Notes: generated by a model not told the origin, from the letters alone. Positions 44,222 to 57,229 are shown, counted from the stretch's first letter. The stretch: 64,000 nucleotides of DNA from Asterella californica (GCA_036924285.1 JAYKYS010000001.1:40237501-40301500); one strand, 5' to 3'. Numbers and translations: made by a program.

Positions 44222-47200
44222 ATGCCGGTCGTTCCTGCACCCGGCGAATACACAGTGTGTGAAATTAATCGGGATTTGTGTAGGTGGACTAGACTCCTAC
44301 ATCCTCGTTTTTGGATCTTTTGACTGCAATTGTAGTTTCCCAGTCGATGCTTTTCGGCTCCATGAAGCGTACTTCGTCCTTTCGTGTCCTCGGAGCATAC
44401 ATGTTGTTACTTAGTGCAAGGGAAACGCCGGGTCACTTTAAATGACCTTGGGTCCGTCTCGTATCTTCCGTTACTGAAAATGCACCTGGTCTCGTGTCTG
44501 CTCATTACAGTGACCAGGAAAGATGATGCTGATAAAACTGCCCAGGAGGCGTACTCCAAGATCCTGGTGAGTACGTGTCCGCTGCCAAATCACAGTTACA
44601 AACACGAGGATGGTTGATGTGCTGATAATGAATGGCCTTCAAGGATGGTATTTAATGCACCGAGTGTTTTTCAATTTCGGGTGGACTTGCAGGGTAGGGT
44701 TTATCCAAGCATTCCTTTCAGAGTGAACCAGCCCGAAAATGGTTTCCGGAATGCGCATCATACTCCGTACTATGATGAAGATCAAGCTCGAGATTCAGGA
44801 ATGTCCTACTATGATTCTCCCATGCCCAGCACTAGTGATCGTAGAGGAGACATGATGGGTGAGGAAGATGGACGACGAGGGTTCTTTTCCAAACAACTTG
44901 GTATCGCCAAGAACTATATCAGTAGCACAGTGCGAGGCGTCGTGGGACCCTATCCTGAAGTGAGTATAGTTACTAGCTGTTCATGCCCACAAAACCAGAC
45001 AACTCTAGGTGCTCTTGTGGCGGACCAGTTCTGTCCTAAGGAGTTTCACGTGGCATTGTTTCGTGTACACACCTTTGAACGTTTTGCAATTTTCTTGTAA
45101 GGTGTTACCCCTCCTTCAGATAGAAACCACTTCGGACAGACATTAGTCAGCCGTTGATCCACATTCATGATGCTCTCTTTGACATTACCAGTTGTAACAG
45201 GAGTTCGATTTATCCGGCAAGAAGAAAGGAAAAAGACGAAAAGTAGTTTGGATTGAGATTCAAGAACTCAAATGTTATTCTGATAGTCTCTGTTCTCTTG
45301 GAGCCCATTGCCGAACACTTCTACGTCAACAGTGACAGTTGAATAGCGGCTAGTTGATCTTCCTCTTTCTAAGTTGTCTTAAGCGGATACATGCAACTGT
45401 GTGGAGAATGCCTGTCACTAGAGTCTACATATGTGTTTGACCTTATGAATACTGCCATACTTCGCTGGATTCTTTTCGTTGTGTGCTTGGGGGAGTGAAT
45501 GTGAAATAGCCACGTCTAGTTCGTCGTGTAAACTTTTCTTCTTCCCATCGTCTGCCTATTCCTGCTGTGAAGACATTAACTCTTTGACGCGAAAGCCACC
45601 AAGCATGCAGTAATCTGACCAGTAGTTACTTCTTTCTTTCGCGTCTGCTTTTGCTCATACGCATGATCCCGGTTTTCGAACAGTCTCCCGACTTCTTTGA
45701 CCGTCGTCACGCAGCCCAGATGTTTAGTCTATGAATGTGTTAAAGAGGCTGAGATCTCCACATTCTGTGGTTACATGGAACATAACATGCATGCCCATGG
45801 CAGGCGCAGGCCACTTTCAAATCTGATCGCTTTCAAGCTGTCAGCTGGCACAAGCAAAAGCATTGGTTAGCGTTTATTTCATCTGCGGATCAAGTTCTGG
45901 TGTATGATTTTGAAGACCCGGGTACGCTCTTTCTGATAATGTGAATTCAGTTCAGCAGAGTCGTGTGGTCATTTGAGGATGGTCACTGGAGCAACGGTGA
46001 TACAGCAGGAATTTATTCATGCTTCCGAGGCGACGCCGTATTTATGTCCATTGAGCTCATGATTGTTTCTGGGATGTCTGCAGAATCCAGAGATCCAGCG
46101 GTGTTGGCTAGTGATTCACAACGAGGTGTTGAGGCCGTGGAATGGCGGCCAAATAGTGGAGCAACTTTGTCCGTCGCATGCAGGTACATTTGCCTTACCC
46201 GTGGCGCCTTGTTTACACTTCAAACGGTCATGGGTTCAAAGTGACTGATTGTTTGGAGTAAGCTGATTGGAATAGGGTCTTCAGTGGAATACGACATAGG
46301 ACCCTCCCGGTACTCCGATTAAGTAGTACTTGGTGCTTACTTGGTTAGCCTGGTGTTCTTGGCCGACAGAGGAGGTATTTGCATCTGGAGTGCGTCGTTT
46401 CCTGGAAATATTGCCCCTGTACGAGCCGGCATTGTGTCAATCTTGGGCACTCCACACAGAGGTTCAGGTGCCAGATGGGCGTTGGTGGACTTTTTGAAGA
46501 CCGATGACAACAAGCCTGTGACAGCAATATCGTGGTGCCCCAGTGGAAGATATCCTTCACAGTTTCTGAATCTGTCTTCTAATTTCGCATTCGGCCATCA
46601 GTCTAGGCCAAATCCAAAGGCTCAACGTTGCGTAGTCCGCAGCTCTTAGGCCCTGTATGGTCATTCCTTGCAACAATGCCTAAGTCAGACCTTCTAGAAT
46701 GATTTCTAACTTGTGAATCTACCTGTCATTAACACTCCCCAAAAAAGGGATTCCTTGACCATCAAACGTTGATAGCTTCTGCTTCGAGATTTGATTCATC
46801 CATAACAGTATGGGATGTTTCTCAAGGTATATTCTCGTACACGTACTGTCATCCCTTTTTATCAGCATATTTTATGTTTCGTACTGAGCTGTCCCGAAGG
46901 CTTTTGAATTACGTAAACTCCGATAGGTATCAAGAATTCCGGTTCTCGTTCTCCCCAACAAGTGACGTGGGTCCAGTTTGTGGGAAGTGACAGAAAATCG
47001 TACAGAAGTGACGAAAATCATAACCTGATCACGTTTCAACCTTGGAGAGCGATTCTAGTGATCATGTCATCTGACGAGAGGAGTTGCCTCGGCAGGTGAA
47101 ATATGCTGGTGTTTTCTTCTGGCGTCATGATAAAAACTAATCACTTAACGCATATCGGTCGATGCAGGCATAGGAAGTCCTTTAAGGCGAGGACTAGGCG

Positions 47201-49129
47201 GAATTTCCTTACTGAAGTGGTCGCCTACTGGTGATTATCTCGTGTCGGCCAAATTGTGAGACCTCTTCACCAATTTTCTTAATCTGTTATAGTGGTTTCC
47301 TCTGCCTGTCAGTTACAGGACTCGGGCAATCGTTAGTCTAGGAGTACGGAACGGAGATTCAGGCATGGTATACCCCCTTTTATGCCGACATTTTGGTGCA
47401 ACAGCAAAGCAGGTGTGAGTTAATTGCACCTGTAGCGGACGCTCAGAATGGCTTACTCATCACCCCTGTGAACTGCACTCTGTGCCAGAAATGGATCATT
47501 CAACCTGTGGGAAACCAATACATGCACATCAGAACCCTGGTCCTCAGCAGGAGGGAGCATTGTTGTAAGTTTTCACACATTATACTTACCGTTGTAATGT
47601 TATTGGCAAAGCCGGTTGTTTCAGAGACCGTGTACCTCGTTGCATGGATGTTGTTGAGCACTTAATTCAATTGCAGAAATTTGGTCTTTGGTTAACAAGT
47701 GGTTGAGGCTTCAACTTACAAGCCGGGATTTGTCATTCAGAGCGCTATGTGGGGTCCGGATGGTCATGCGTTGTTGACTGCATTCGATGAATCCACTACG
47801 TTGGCAGCCTTATACTTTCCGAGCAGACCGCCGTCGCTAGGTGATGTACCCTTGGTTTCCCTTCAGCTGATGCTTAATTACATTCAAAGGAAAGCTGCTC
47901 ACTAATGCAGTCGCTTCGCTTCTCCTGTTTTCCCCGGCGTTATATTCATGATTCAGAGCACCTAAAACCTATCGCCAACGCTTCTCAAGTTTGCTTCAGT
48001 AGTTTGGTGAAATCAACTACTGATGCCTCTAGTGACCCTTAGTAAGAGACACTACAGTATACCAACAGTAACGTATAACGTTGTCACCACCAAACTTTTC
48101 GGTCATTGATCCTGATTAAGTTCGCACTCCTACTATTGCAGATGTTCATCTTCTACCCTTGGAACTGCCGGAACTGGAGTCCGTAACTGGAGGGTATGCA
48201 CTAACCAAATCTTGTCTGATCAGTCTACTTCTATTTGGAGAGAAGATAGTTTGTTTTGGCCTTAAGTATTGAAAACGGATCATCAAGGAGAAAGGAAATC
48301 TGTGTACCACAAACCACTTAGTTTGGTCGTTCAAGGTTGGCCTTGGTGTTCAACTTCAGGAACTAGTTGGTACTGCTTCTCAGTTTTCGTCTCGCAGAGG
48401 AAGGACCCGTGAGTTCAAGACGTGACTCGTATGCTGTCATTTCCTTTGCAGGCGGGGAACAATTGAGAAGATGGCTTGGGATGGAACTGGAGAGAGGCTC
48501 GCGGTATCCTACACTGGGGGTGATGCAATCTACAATGGACTCATAGCCATCTATGACACGAGGCATTCGCCTATTGTCTCCGCTACTTTTATGTGAGTAA
48601 ACTGAGTGTTTAATTTCTCTCCTGAGCCGATATAAATCTGTTCCCGAAGGCTACTACTCACAATCATAACATACAATCCATAAAATTGTGGCCAGCACAG
48701 TCTTCCATGACTTCTGCAGGTACCCGTCGGATTAAGGACGCGGTTTGAACTGAGAAAAGGAATTCCGCTTGGTTACTGCATTGACCCATCTGCCTGTGCT
48801 GATATGTGCCACAGAGGTTTCATCCGAGGGCCTGGAGTGGGAGCAAGGCCTTTAGCCTTTGCGTTCCATGACAAGCTGAAACAAGGAGCTCTTCTTGCTG
48901 TGGTACTTCTCTGACACAACTTCATGATTCCACAAGGTTTACGTTAGTGCTTAAATCCTTGTATTATCGGGTTGTCTTGTAAGTGTTCTCTTAATCTTCG
49001 CTGATTGAACTCATGACCGATTTGCTATCTCAATATCCATCATACTCACGTTTGCCAAATGGCTGGTTGCAGTGCTGGAGTTCTGGCGTTTGTTGCTGTT
49101 ATCCCTTACTTTTCCGCGCTCATCAGTGA
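44222..49129 (+). CDS. AAAS: Nucleoporin ALADIN (AAAS), WD40 protein, 479 aa
   Basis: Fourteen exons join in phase: 44,222-44,279; 44,511-44,566; 44,693-44,959; 45,804-45,921; 46,084-46,183; 46,370-46,549; 46,768-46,826; 47,168-47,255; 47,489-47,564; 47,741-47,840; 48,142-48,193; 48,452-48,592; 48,815-48,902; 49,073-49,129. The start MPVVPAPGEYTVCEINRDL matches the conserved N-terminus of plant ALADIN. WD40 blades follow from about residue 130 (VSWHKQKHWLAF, VEWRPNSGATLSVAC, ISWCPSGRLIASAS, ITVWDVSQG, LLKWSPTGDYLVSA, MAWDGTGERLAVSY, LIAIYDTR). The C-terminus reads CWSSGVCCCYPLLFRAHQ, close to the plant ending as I recall it. ALADIN sits in the nuclear pore complex. Intron 6 is of U12 AT-AC type; all the others are GT-AG. 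Residues 60-100 are an Asp/Ser-rich stretch that looks lineage-specific. Confidence 0.95.
46550..46767 (+). other. U12-type AT-AC intron (AAAS intron 6)
   Basis: The donor is ATATCCTTC, the branch site TTCCTTGAC (46,751-46,759) and the acceptor CAAAC. The distance from the branch adenine to the acceptor is 9 bases. Removing exactly this 218-base intron joins SGR to LIASAS in frame, as in other ALADINs; no GT-AG pair does so. Confidence 0.93.
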
Positions 49130-49889
49130 CCGTATTACATGCCACAATAAACCGATTATATAGCCAGGCGATTCTTTTTCAGGGTAAGAAAGGCCCTGGG
49201 GTATTGACGAGTTAAGTAAACTAGCTGGAATAGTGGGTTCCTCCCAACGCAAGGACTGAAACCTGTTGTAAAGTTTTCGTCTGTAGTGTAAAAGAGTAAA
49301 GTTTCCGTCTGTAATGTGCTTTTAATGTTCTAATAAAGTGTTCTAAGTTCTGAGCCGCGAGACTACTACATTCTGGATGGATGCTATTCCAGTGGCTCAA
49401 AAGATTTGAAGGTAAGCGTCCAGGGTCCCGAATTTGACAGGCACTCCTTTGTACGAAGTGTCGGCTCCTGACTACCTTTTTCCTTGCAGTCACAGCTGCA
49501 GATCATTCCTTCACAGTAAACAATCTGTTCCGAATTGAAGATGCCCTTGTCTAGATTCTCCACCAATGTTTCCTTTATCTCCCTTTACCAAGAATGTGTC
49601 GAAAACTCAAGTTCCAATAAGTTACAAGTTAAGACAGGAAGAGTAAGTGTCCAGACAAGTGCTAGTAACCTAGAAGTTCCCTAGGGAAACACACATCCTC
49701 TATCTTGAGAGTGTAAGGTTTTTCTGCTTTAGAAGTTTAGCGGTGTTCGTTAGAAACCGGGGTTGAGATATTACGTACTTATTATTGACCCTTGCCGTGA
49801 CTGTTTCGAACTTGGAACAATTTCTTGGTGCTGGGAGGGTTATCAGAATGATTGATATACCTACTGTTACTGTTCTACCTGTCCAGAGG

Positions 49890-49926
49890 TCTTGGAATTA
49901 TTTCTTTTGAAGAAATAATTCCAAGA
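49890..49926. repeat. Perfect 17-bp hairpin
   Basis: TCTTGGAATTATTTCTT and AAGAAATAATTCCAAGA are perfect reverse complements separated by TTG. It lies about 760 bases downstream of the AAAS stop codon, probably beyond its 3' UTR. Confidence 0.95.
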
Positions 49927-51407
49927 TACGGATATCGAACTGCAGCATCTCCCTTGGTCGTTCGACTGACTCGTTACTCATTTTCTTCTGGAATTTCCTA
50001 CCTTGTCACTGACCACATAATTTGAATGTAGGTGAAAATGTTTATCAGCATCGAGCGTATCCTCCTAGGGACGTGTATTCTCTCTACGGTTGGTTATAAT
50101 AACCCGGTAGTAGCAACCATTGCTCGAACGCGACTGGAACTTATCTGCTCGTCGTCTATACGTATGTGCAGTGTCAAGAGAATATGTGAGGAGAAATTCT
50201 TTAGGAAATTCTTCGAAATTCGGTTTGCAGTGGCCGTTTTGTGGGGAGTGGAAAGCACGCTTCATGCCACAAGGCCGTTGTTATCCCAACGTAAAATGCA
50301 ACCATGTCCCTGTTCAGCTCCTTATTCAGCAAGTGGGGAAAGGAAGCAGTTCCCTCCTTGTGGATGGTGTTCATAAAGGAGGTTTCTACCCCAGCATGCA
50401 AGCAGTGGACCCACCTTTGCAGTGTCGGCAGGCTACACCTCTACCTCTTGAGGGTGAGAGACGACCGTGAGAGCCTTGCTCTGATCTTCTAACTTCCACG
50501 CAACCACTCACCGTCTCCTGAGTCAGTGCTTTCTTCACATATATCGACAACTTTTCAGCCTAATCTCTGCCAACGCGTAGCACCTAGGCCGCGTGAAAGC
50601 AGGCAAATGCATGGGTTTGTACCCGTTACATAACGTTTTCCATGCAGGCTGCCAGTGACGAGGTTGACAATTTGGTGCTACGATGAGCATGTAGTGGAGT
50701 GTTAGACGAGCTTACACGCCAGGCTAGAAGTGGAGAAAAACCATTCATTCCTTCTAAAAGAGTCCCCCAAACATGATTAAAGCAGTGATGGGTATGGAAA
50801 ATCTTAAAAAACCATAGGTTCCCAATTTTAAAAGATCTATGATTTCGGCTTCATCATTAAGGAGGCTAAAGAGTGAGGAAGAGGGTTTCAAAGTAGGTGC
50901 TTGTACTCTGAGTTTCTCAAACGAGAGAAGATGACTAACGCCAAGAACAAAAGCTACTTGAGTATACCAAATAGGGAGCAGATCCGAAGGCCTGCTTTGC
51001 GTAACAAGAGAGTGGCAAGCCAAGGCTGCTAGCTGTAAAGAGCTCGTTGAGACTGCAGTACTCGCACCAGCTTTCCCACCGCCCCAAGTGCGAGCAGGAA
51101 AAGGATCGAAACACCGTGCAATTGGAAATATGGCTCCGCGAGCTTGCAATCATTGTCCAGTTCCTCTAGTCTCTTTGTTCGCAACCGTACCTGGCCGGGT
51201 GGTGGGTTTCCACTGTTACGTTGTATCACATCATCTCTTCCTTCTCTGCGCTGAAAGCAACGGGTACCTTTAAAACGGAGACGATCTCCACGATTTCTTT
51301 CCTGTTGGGCTGGTCTGTCGAAGGAGAAACATATCCTCGTCCTTGTTGGAAGTGAGAGTGGCCACCGGCCGGCCCGTCAGTGAAATCAGTGGGAGGAGGA
51401 ACTACGA

Positions 51408-51611
51408 TATATACAAGTCCATCACATCCACATGCATTTCATGTGCCTGCTTCCTGCACTACGGTACTCCCCACCTCTCGCTCTGGGTCACCATAGACAT
51501 CAATACCTAAGCTTTAGATTCATAATGGCCTACGTATTCACAGCCCTTACAGTACTCGGACTCCTGCTAGCCCGGATCTGGGCTAAAGGCCCCGCCTGTC
51601 CCTGCCTTGAC
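51408..51611 (+). CDS. Possible first exon of a small secreted protein
   Basis: A TATATA box (51,408-51,413) lies 117 bases before an ATG at 51,525. That ATG opens a 29-codon frame, MAYVFTALTVLGLLLARIWA then KGPACPCLD, with a hydrophobic signal-peptide-like core. The frame meets a good splice donor GTATGT at 51,612, after a complete codon. No second exon could be identified, so this may be chance. Confidence 0.2.
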
Positions 51612-54600
51612 GTATGTTCGGGTCCACGTTGTGATCGACTGCATGCTGCAATGTGTACGTTCACTCCCCACCTCCCATTTCCTTTGCCCTGTGGATATTC
51701 TGTTCCACCTTCACCTTTGGGCCAGGCAGTTCGTCAGAGGTCATTTGGTGTCAAACTACCGAATACCGTACTGTACGTACCTAGTGAGCACAGGGCACCT
51801 GGCCAGTTGGTAGAGAGGGTGCCCCGGTTTACTTACTGTACTGGTACAAAACGTCAATGCAACCAAAGGAGATGGAGACAACAACGAAATGGAACTGCTC
51901 TAACTTCAGATGCCGTTCACTACTACTGATGTTCTCCCCATGTCTCACGTCCTTTCCCACGCATTCACTCCGGAGTTTGAGACCAGGACACGCGGTGGGT
52001 CTTCCATCTTCCATCTCCGCCTCCTTCGCCATTTCTCGGGCTGATGGTCTTTTCTTCGCTCGCTTCGGACGACGAGCAGATAAGTTCCATTATTTCTCGG
52101 GCTGACGGTATTTTCTTCGCGCCCGAAGGGAGTTGCTCCTGCCCTATCATGCAAGAAGAAAGAAAGTCTACCGCTAGTCTTGGCTCATGAATCTGAGTCT
52201 CGTGTGGTGGGGTTCACTTGGCTAACTTATGTATGACCTGGACGAGTACGAGCGTACGAGTTCTTACTTTGCTTCAACTCTGGACACCACTTACTCGTAT
52301 TGGTTAGTGTATATCTATCTTTTCTCTCACCACCGCTTTTGTCCTGCAATATTCCGATTGGAAAAGGTTGCCGGTTGCCTGTACTCACCTCTTTTGGGCT
52401 TGGTTCCTAGCCAACGAGGAAGTAGGGAAGATGGAGTAGCGAAGTCTACATCTCGGCAGATGGACTTACTCAGTGGTCTGTGGTGTCCGAGCAACTCTCG
52501 AAATGGGCCATATCTTCTCTTGGTCCTCTTTCTACGACAACACAGAAACTCAGAGATCCTGTTCAGATTCACTGTCCATCAGATACCCAACTTTGGGTCA
52601 AGGTCTCATGGCCAGTCCTCTCACTCTGTCTCTCTCTCTCTGTGCACCGTCCAGCCCCAGGGCGCGGGGTCTACGGTGGAAAGGCTACGGCATGCAATTC
52701 TTAATGAGTATGTACATCGCTCTCTCTTTCTCTGTGTTGAAAGCATTGAAAATTCCAACACAGATTAGTCGGCAGCCAGCTGGGAAACAAAGAAAGGAGA
52801 GAGAAGGTCGAGATGGGGTCGGAGGTTTTCCATTGTGGTGTTTTCCAGCTAAGTTGACCCATCCATCGTCTACAAACCAGGGCTAGCTATGAGGATGTTA
52901 CCGGTCTATTAACAGCCGAGGCTGTTAGATAACTGGCAATATTCGAACTGTAGACCGACCATCGACTATCGGCAGAAAATGCCAGTGTTCACTCTCAGCC
53001 TTCGATAGTGCTCCGATCCGGTAAGCTCCGATCCGCGCTTGCAGAAACGAAGACAGTGGGTGTGGGGTACATCGTCCTGGGGCCAAGACAACGATAGAAT
53101 TAATATTGAACTGAACATAGCTGGCAAAAGTTCCACTTTCTCCCCAAGATAATGCCGAAATATTAGACAACAATGCTTGATAAAATGGTGTAACGTGACA
53201 AAAAAGAGGAAATCCGACTCTTGTCAGTTATCAGGGCGACATACAAATCGCTCTAGCTGCATTGAAGCCCTCCCATCAGTCCTTTTTAAACAATTTAGAC
53301 CCTGTACTTCGATTAAACTTTCCGTAGAGGAGAAGTAACCAAATTTGATCTCCTAACTACTAATAGCTGGAAAGACGAGCTGAATACTGACTACTGACTA
53401 CTGGCTACTGTAGCTCAACACTATCAGTAGTTGGCTTGAGAAGAAGCTCATGATAGACATTAAGAAGAAGAAGGAGCTCATGAATAGAAATTAGGGTCCG
53501 CATATCAAGTCACACTCAGGAAAGATCTACTGCAAAGTAGCACACTGTTAGAGAGAATTACATCCTGTTAAGTTGGAGTAATACGTATACGGAAACAGCA
53601 TTTGGCACGAAATAATCTTGTCTGGATGATGGTTTTAGCCGGATCGAGCTGCCAATTCCAGGTAGTCAGTTCACGTCACTGATTCTCTCAGCAGATGATT
53701 TTGGACGAAGACATCAGATGTTACTGTATAGATGCATGCAGGTCTTATTCCTCTGGGCCTGATGCCCAGTTTGCAGCTTGGACAAGATATCCGGTTTGTT
53801 CTCTAACGTGTTTCTTGGGGTGACCCCAACTTCACTTCTGCACGTAGATCAGGTTGATGTTCGTAGACCTATGTAACACTTGCTGGGGAATACAGATTGT
53901 TCGCTCAAGTTAAGACACTCGTGAGAATTGAGCTACCGTGATGAAACAGAAAATAAGTGAGCTGGCCCATAAAATATGGTAAAACTGCATGCAGCGTTGA
54001 ACAGTGTTCTCCCTTGCTCGTTCTGCAAGGACTGCAGCCAAAAGCATGCGAAATGTTGGCATGAGATGGGTATTCGAGCCCAGCCAGCGAACGACTGGAT
54101 CCCTTGTGTTATCGTATATGTGAACATTTTACCTCATTCCAACTATAAAGCAGGGGAACAAACGTGAGTGAGTTTACATAGTGAAGATGGTAGGTACCTA
54201 CATTCTCAACCCCTCGAGCATTGTAGCTGCAACATGATGTTCTTCCTTTTGCTATCTATTCCAATACTTTCATCAATGTGTACTACAGAAACCATTACCG
54301 GCAAAAGTTGGAAACCTCGTGGCAGGGAAAGTCATGGACACCTCGTGATAACAAGCGAGATCTGGATGATACATTCACTTATTCGTTCCCACTTCATTCC
54401 TCGTAGACCTAGTTTTTGGCCACCCACTTAGTTTAATTGAGTAAGGCTCTCATGAGTTTATTTGAGTAAGGCTCCATGAGACCTGCATATTTTTTGGCCC
54501 CTCTGACAGGTTTTTCACGTTTCCCAAGTGGAGTAGCTTTGATATGTTTGGTCCACCATCCGAGTTATGTTGTTACCTACTATGTATCTCGTGACACCTA

Positions 54601-54866
54601 ACAACCAAACAACCATTTTGGGTAAGACGCGAGTGAGTTGAGTTGGTTAGTTCATGTCGATTCCTAAGAAGAGTTCGATGGACACATACACCGAGAGAAT
54701 AAATGTCCGAAGTCATTCTCCGTATCTGAAGCATTGCGTAGACAAGGCTGGATAGCTAGCGTGAACGACTGGGTTGAGCACATCTTTCCCGAAGATAATC
54801 CTTAGGTTCTCAGCATCCTCTCGCGGTACTACTGTAGCATACAACTGACCGACTGAGTGACTTTCC

Positions 54867-54956
54867 ATTCGCTCCTTAAGACACAGACGAGAATAAGGGT
54901 TTTCATAGACGATTCGCTCCTTAAGACACAGAAGAGAATAAGGGTTGCCACATTCA
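54867..54956. repeat. 44-bp direct repeat
   Basis: ATTCGCTCCTTAAGACACAG followed by A(C/A)GAGAATAAGGGTT occurs at 54,868 and again at 54,912, with almost no differences in the repeated part. It lies about 20 bases left of the copy B element. Confidence 0.9.
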
Positions 54957-56033
54957 TATACGTAAAGCAGATTTGTCATGTCAATTTAGCATCTCTGCTA
55001 GGTTGACGGAGTGCGTAGTGGCTAGTCCTGGTAGGGCCGTTAGGGTGAGTTATTGAGCTAGTCCCACTAAAGATAAATTCCACAAGTAGAGCTTGTAGGC
55101 TTTAGTTCTTAGAGTTGAGCTTTCAAGCTCATGACTATGGTGGATAGTCTTGGTGAGCTCAATCTAGATTTTCTGATGCACAGAGTGGATTTGGCTCAAC
55201 TTTAATGATTGTTTAGTGCTGATTAACATAGTGGAATGACTACATATCATTTATCACTCGAAGAACTAAATTCGTGAGGTCTGATTGAGAACTTTCAGGT
55301 CGTGGATTTGTGCCGAGGATATCTCCAGAGTGAGCAGATCGTTGATATCTGCGATTAGCGGGTGCGTCCGTGCGCAGAGTGGTTCTTTTTTGTTGTGTGG
55401 TTGATTGCTATGCGGATAAGTAGTGTTTGGATCTGTTTTTGGTCGAATTTATGAGGCTGTGCGGAAGTGCTGCTGAAATTTTCCGTCACAAGTTTTTAGA
55501 TCAAATTTGAGATCAGCAAACATGTATCGGTGGACATCGGATAGGTGTGGGTCAAAAATTTCTGGTGGTGAGGATTGCAGTAGGTGTACGCTGAGAAGAC
55601 GATTTCAACGCATCAAAAATCATCCGATTTGGTGAAGGATCAAAGAAGTTACAAGAAAAAGAAGGTCGCGAGTGTTCAAAATCCGATGTAAATCCGCCTA
55701 CGCGTGCACATTTGACAGATTTCGACCTTGTGGAGTGTGTTTTCGATCTCAGAAGTTGCTATTTGTGTGTATTTTCTTCTTGTACGCATTTGGTCCGAGT
55801 TTCTACTCTACTCCAAACGAAGCGGAGCAGAGAGTGACGAGAGTGTCGCGGTGTGGAGCGCGTGTTAGCCGACGTTTCGAGACTTCGAGACTTTGAGGAG
55901 CAGAGGTGCGTGAGTGCAGAGGCGTGAGAGCAGAGTGCGAGAGTGCGGAGGCGGAGCTTGAGCCAGCAAGCCAACTTGCTGGCGTGCGTGAGCTAAGTCC
56001 AATTTCAATGGTGTTGGAGTGAGTAAAATCAAA

Positions 56034-56135
56034 TCACCCATCCCAACACTATTCTTGAAGAATGTACTTAACTACTAAGTCTTAGCTTTGGCTTTACCAC
56101 TAGACCAATAGCTCTTGGTGTCTTCTAGGGATGCA
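56034..56135 (-). promoter_or_regulatory. 5S rRNA-like internal promoter motif, left arm
   Basis: The minus strand reads GGTCTAGTGGTAAAGCC, then AGTTAAG, then TAGTGTTGGGATGGGTGA. AGTTAAG matches the A box of 5S rRNA genes, and GGATGGGTGA the start of the C box, about 30 bases apart. The C box is interrupted after GTGA. The motif runs antisense to the arm's gag. Confidence 0.5.
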
Positions 56136-56734
56136 TGCAAATATTTATGGACTTGTTTAAGATAGTAAGAGATCTTTTTGCATGTTCCTAGAGGAGTGGT
56201 AGGACGACCTCATAGAACTAAGAGGAAGCTATCATTGTGGTAGCTTTTGCTTATATCGTAAAGACGCGTACGGAGACAGTTGATGACAGTTGTCTTGAAT
56301 GCGCTAGAGAGCTACCATGTAGACACTTTTGGAGTTACTAAGGGTTTGGACATCTAGTTAGTGACCTTAGGTACTGATTATGATAGTTGATGATCATATA
56401 TTGTGCATGTGATCTCCGAAGAAAAAATGTCAGTCTGGAGGGTGGATTATCTTTTGTGCATGTTTGAGTGTGGAGGGTTATCGTTTGGACTTCTTGTGGT
56501 TGGAACCTCTCTATATTTTGCTTCATGTTTGTGCGCCGCGTTTGCTTATTTTGACGTTTGATTTCCAAAGTGAGCTCACTCTAGTGTACTGTCGGTAGTG
56601 AGACTGGAGTGACGGACCAGCCAGACTATCTCTGTTTCTCTCAAGGTGAGGTTGGACTTGCGACCAACAGATCATGTGAGGCTGCTTGTGACAATGATAG
56701 GTACATGTTGTCCTTACCTTGACCGTCCGAGTAG

Positions 56735-57229
56735 AAGATATGCTCCAGGACAGTACGCAAGTCTCTTGCTGTTTCGATGTCTGCAACTAACTTGTAAGTT
56801 GGAGCTTTCTCTTTCTCCTGTGCTGTAAACTCATTCCCTCGTACTCTGTCTGTAGCAGTAGCCTCATGTGACAAATCCTGTATACCTTCCATAGGATCTA
56901 TTGTATGTGATGGAACTGTAGAGGTAGAAGGCACATCGTTTGTAGTAGAAAACCTACCAGTTGGTATCGATCCAGATGGCGATGGCTGATTCTAGATGTC
57001 AGAGTCCTTCATGAAGTACTTGGTATCACAAAAAGAGAATTTCATGAGTTGATAATTGATATCATGAAGAAAAAGAGACATGTGTTGGAAGAACAAGTAA
57101 CTAGTCAGATGGTTGGAGTGGTGGATGCTATCGGCCTTGATGGATTTGGAGATGTCAAGTATGAAGCATGGATTGCTGGTCTTGTTGTTGTTGAGAATGA
57201 AGATGAAGAATTTGAGGAGGATAAGTCTC
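56735..57229. mobile_element. Inserted gypsy pol fragments in opposite orientations
   Basis: This segment is present only in the left arm, between GACCGTCC and AGTAGGAGCG. On the minus strand (56,934 down to 56,735) it encodes EKEKAPTYKLVADIETARDL. On the plus strand (about 56,985-57,230) it encodes LHEVLGITKREFHELIIDI and an acidic tail. In related gypsy polyproteins, as I recall them, these are consecutive parts of the region between the zinc knuckle and protease, so here they face apart. Confidence 0.6.

Larger units (their letters stand above)
49130..54973. other. Intergenic stretch without a recognised gene
   Basis: Many short frames occur on both strands (for example plus 50,032-50,470, 51,432-51,929, 52,229-52,886; minus 50,754-51,149), but none shows a domain or a consistent exon chain. 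A CTACTGA-type microsatellite lies at 53,385-53,410. Long non-coding RNA or short genes cannot be excluded. Confidence 0.5.

Noticed and set aside
46341..46649. AAAS exon 6 read through to 46,649
   Set aside because: The frame continues into the AT-AC intron; splicing at ATATCCTT restores the conserved sequence.
50754..51149. Minus-strand 131-codon frame with a hydrophobic tail
   Set aside because: Starts with a non-ATG codon, has no homology I recognise and no splice or promoter context.
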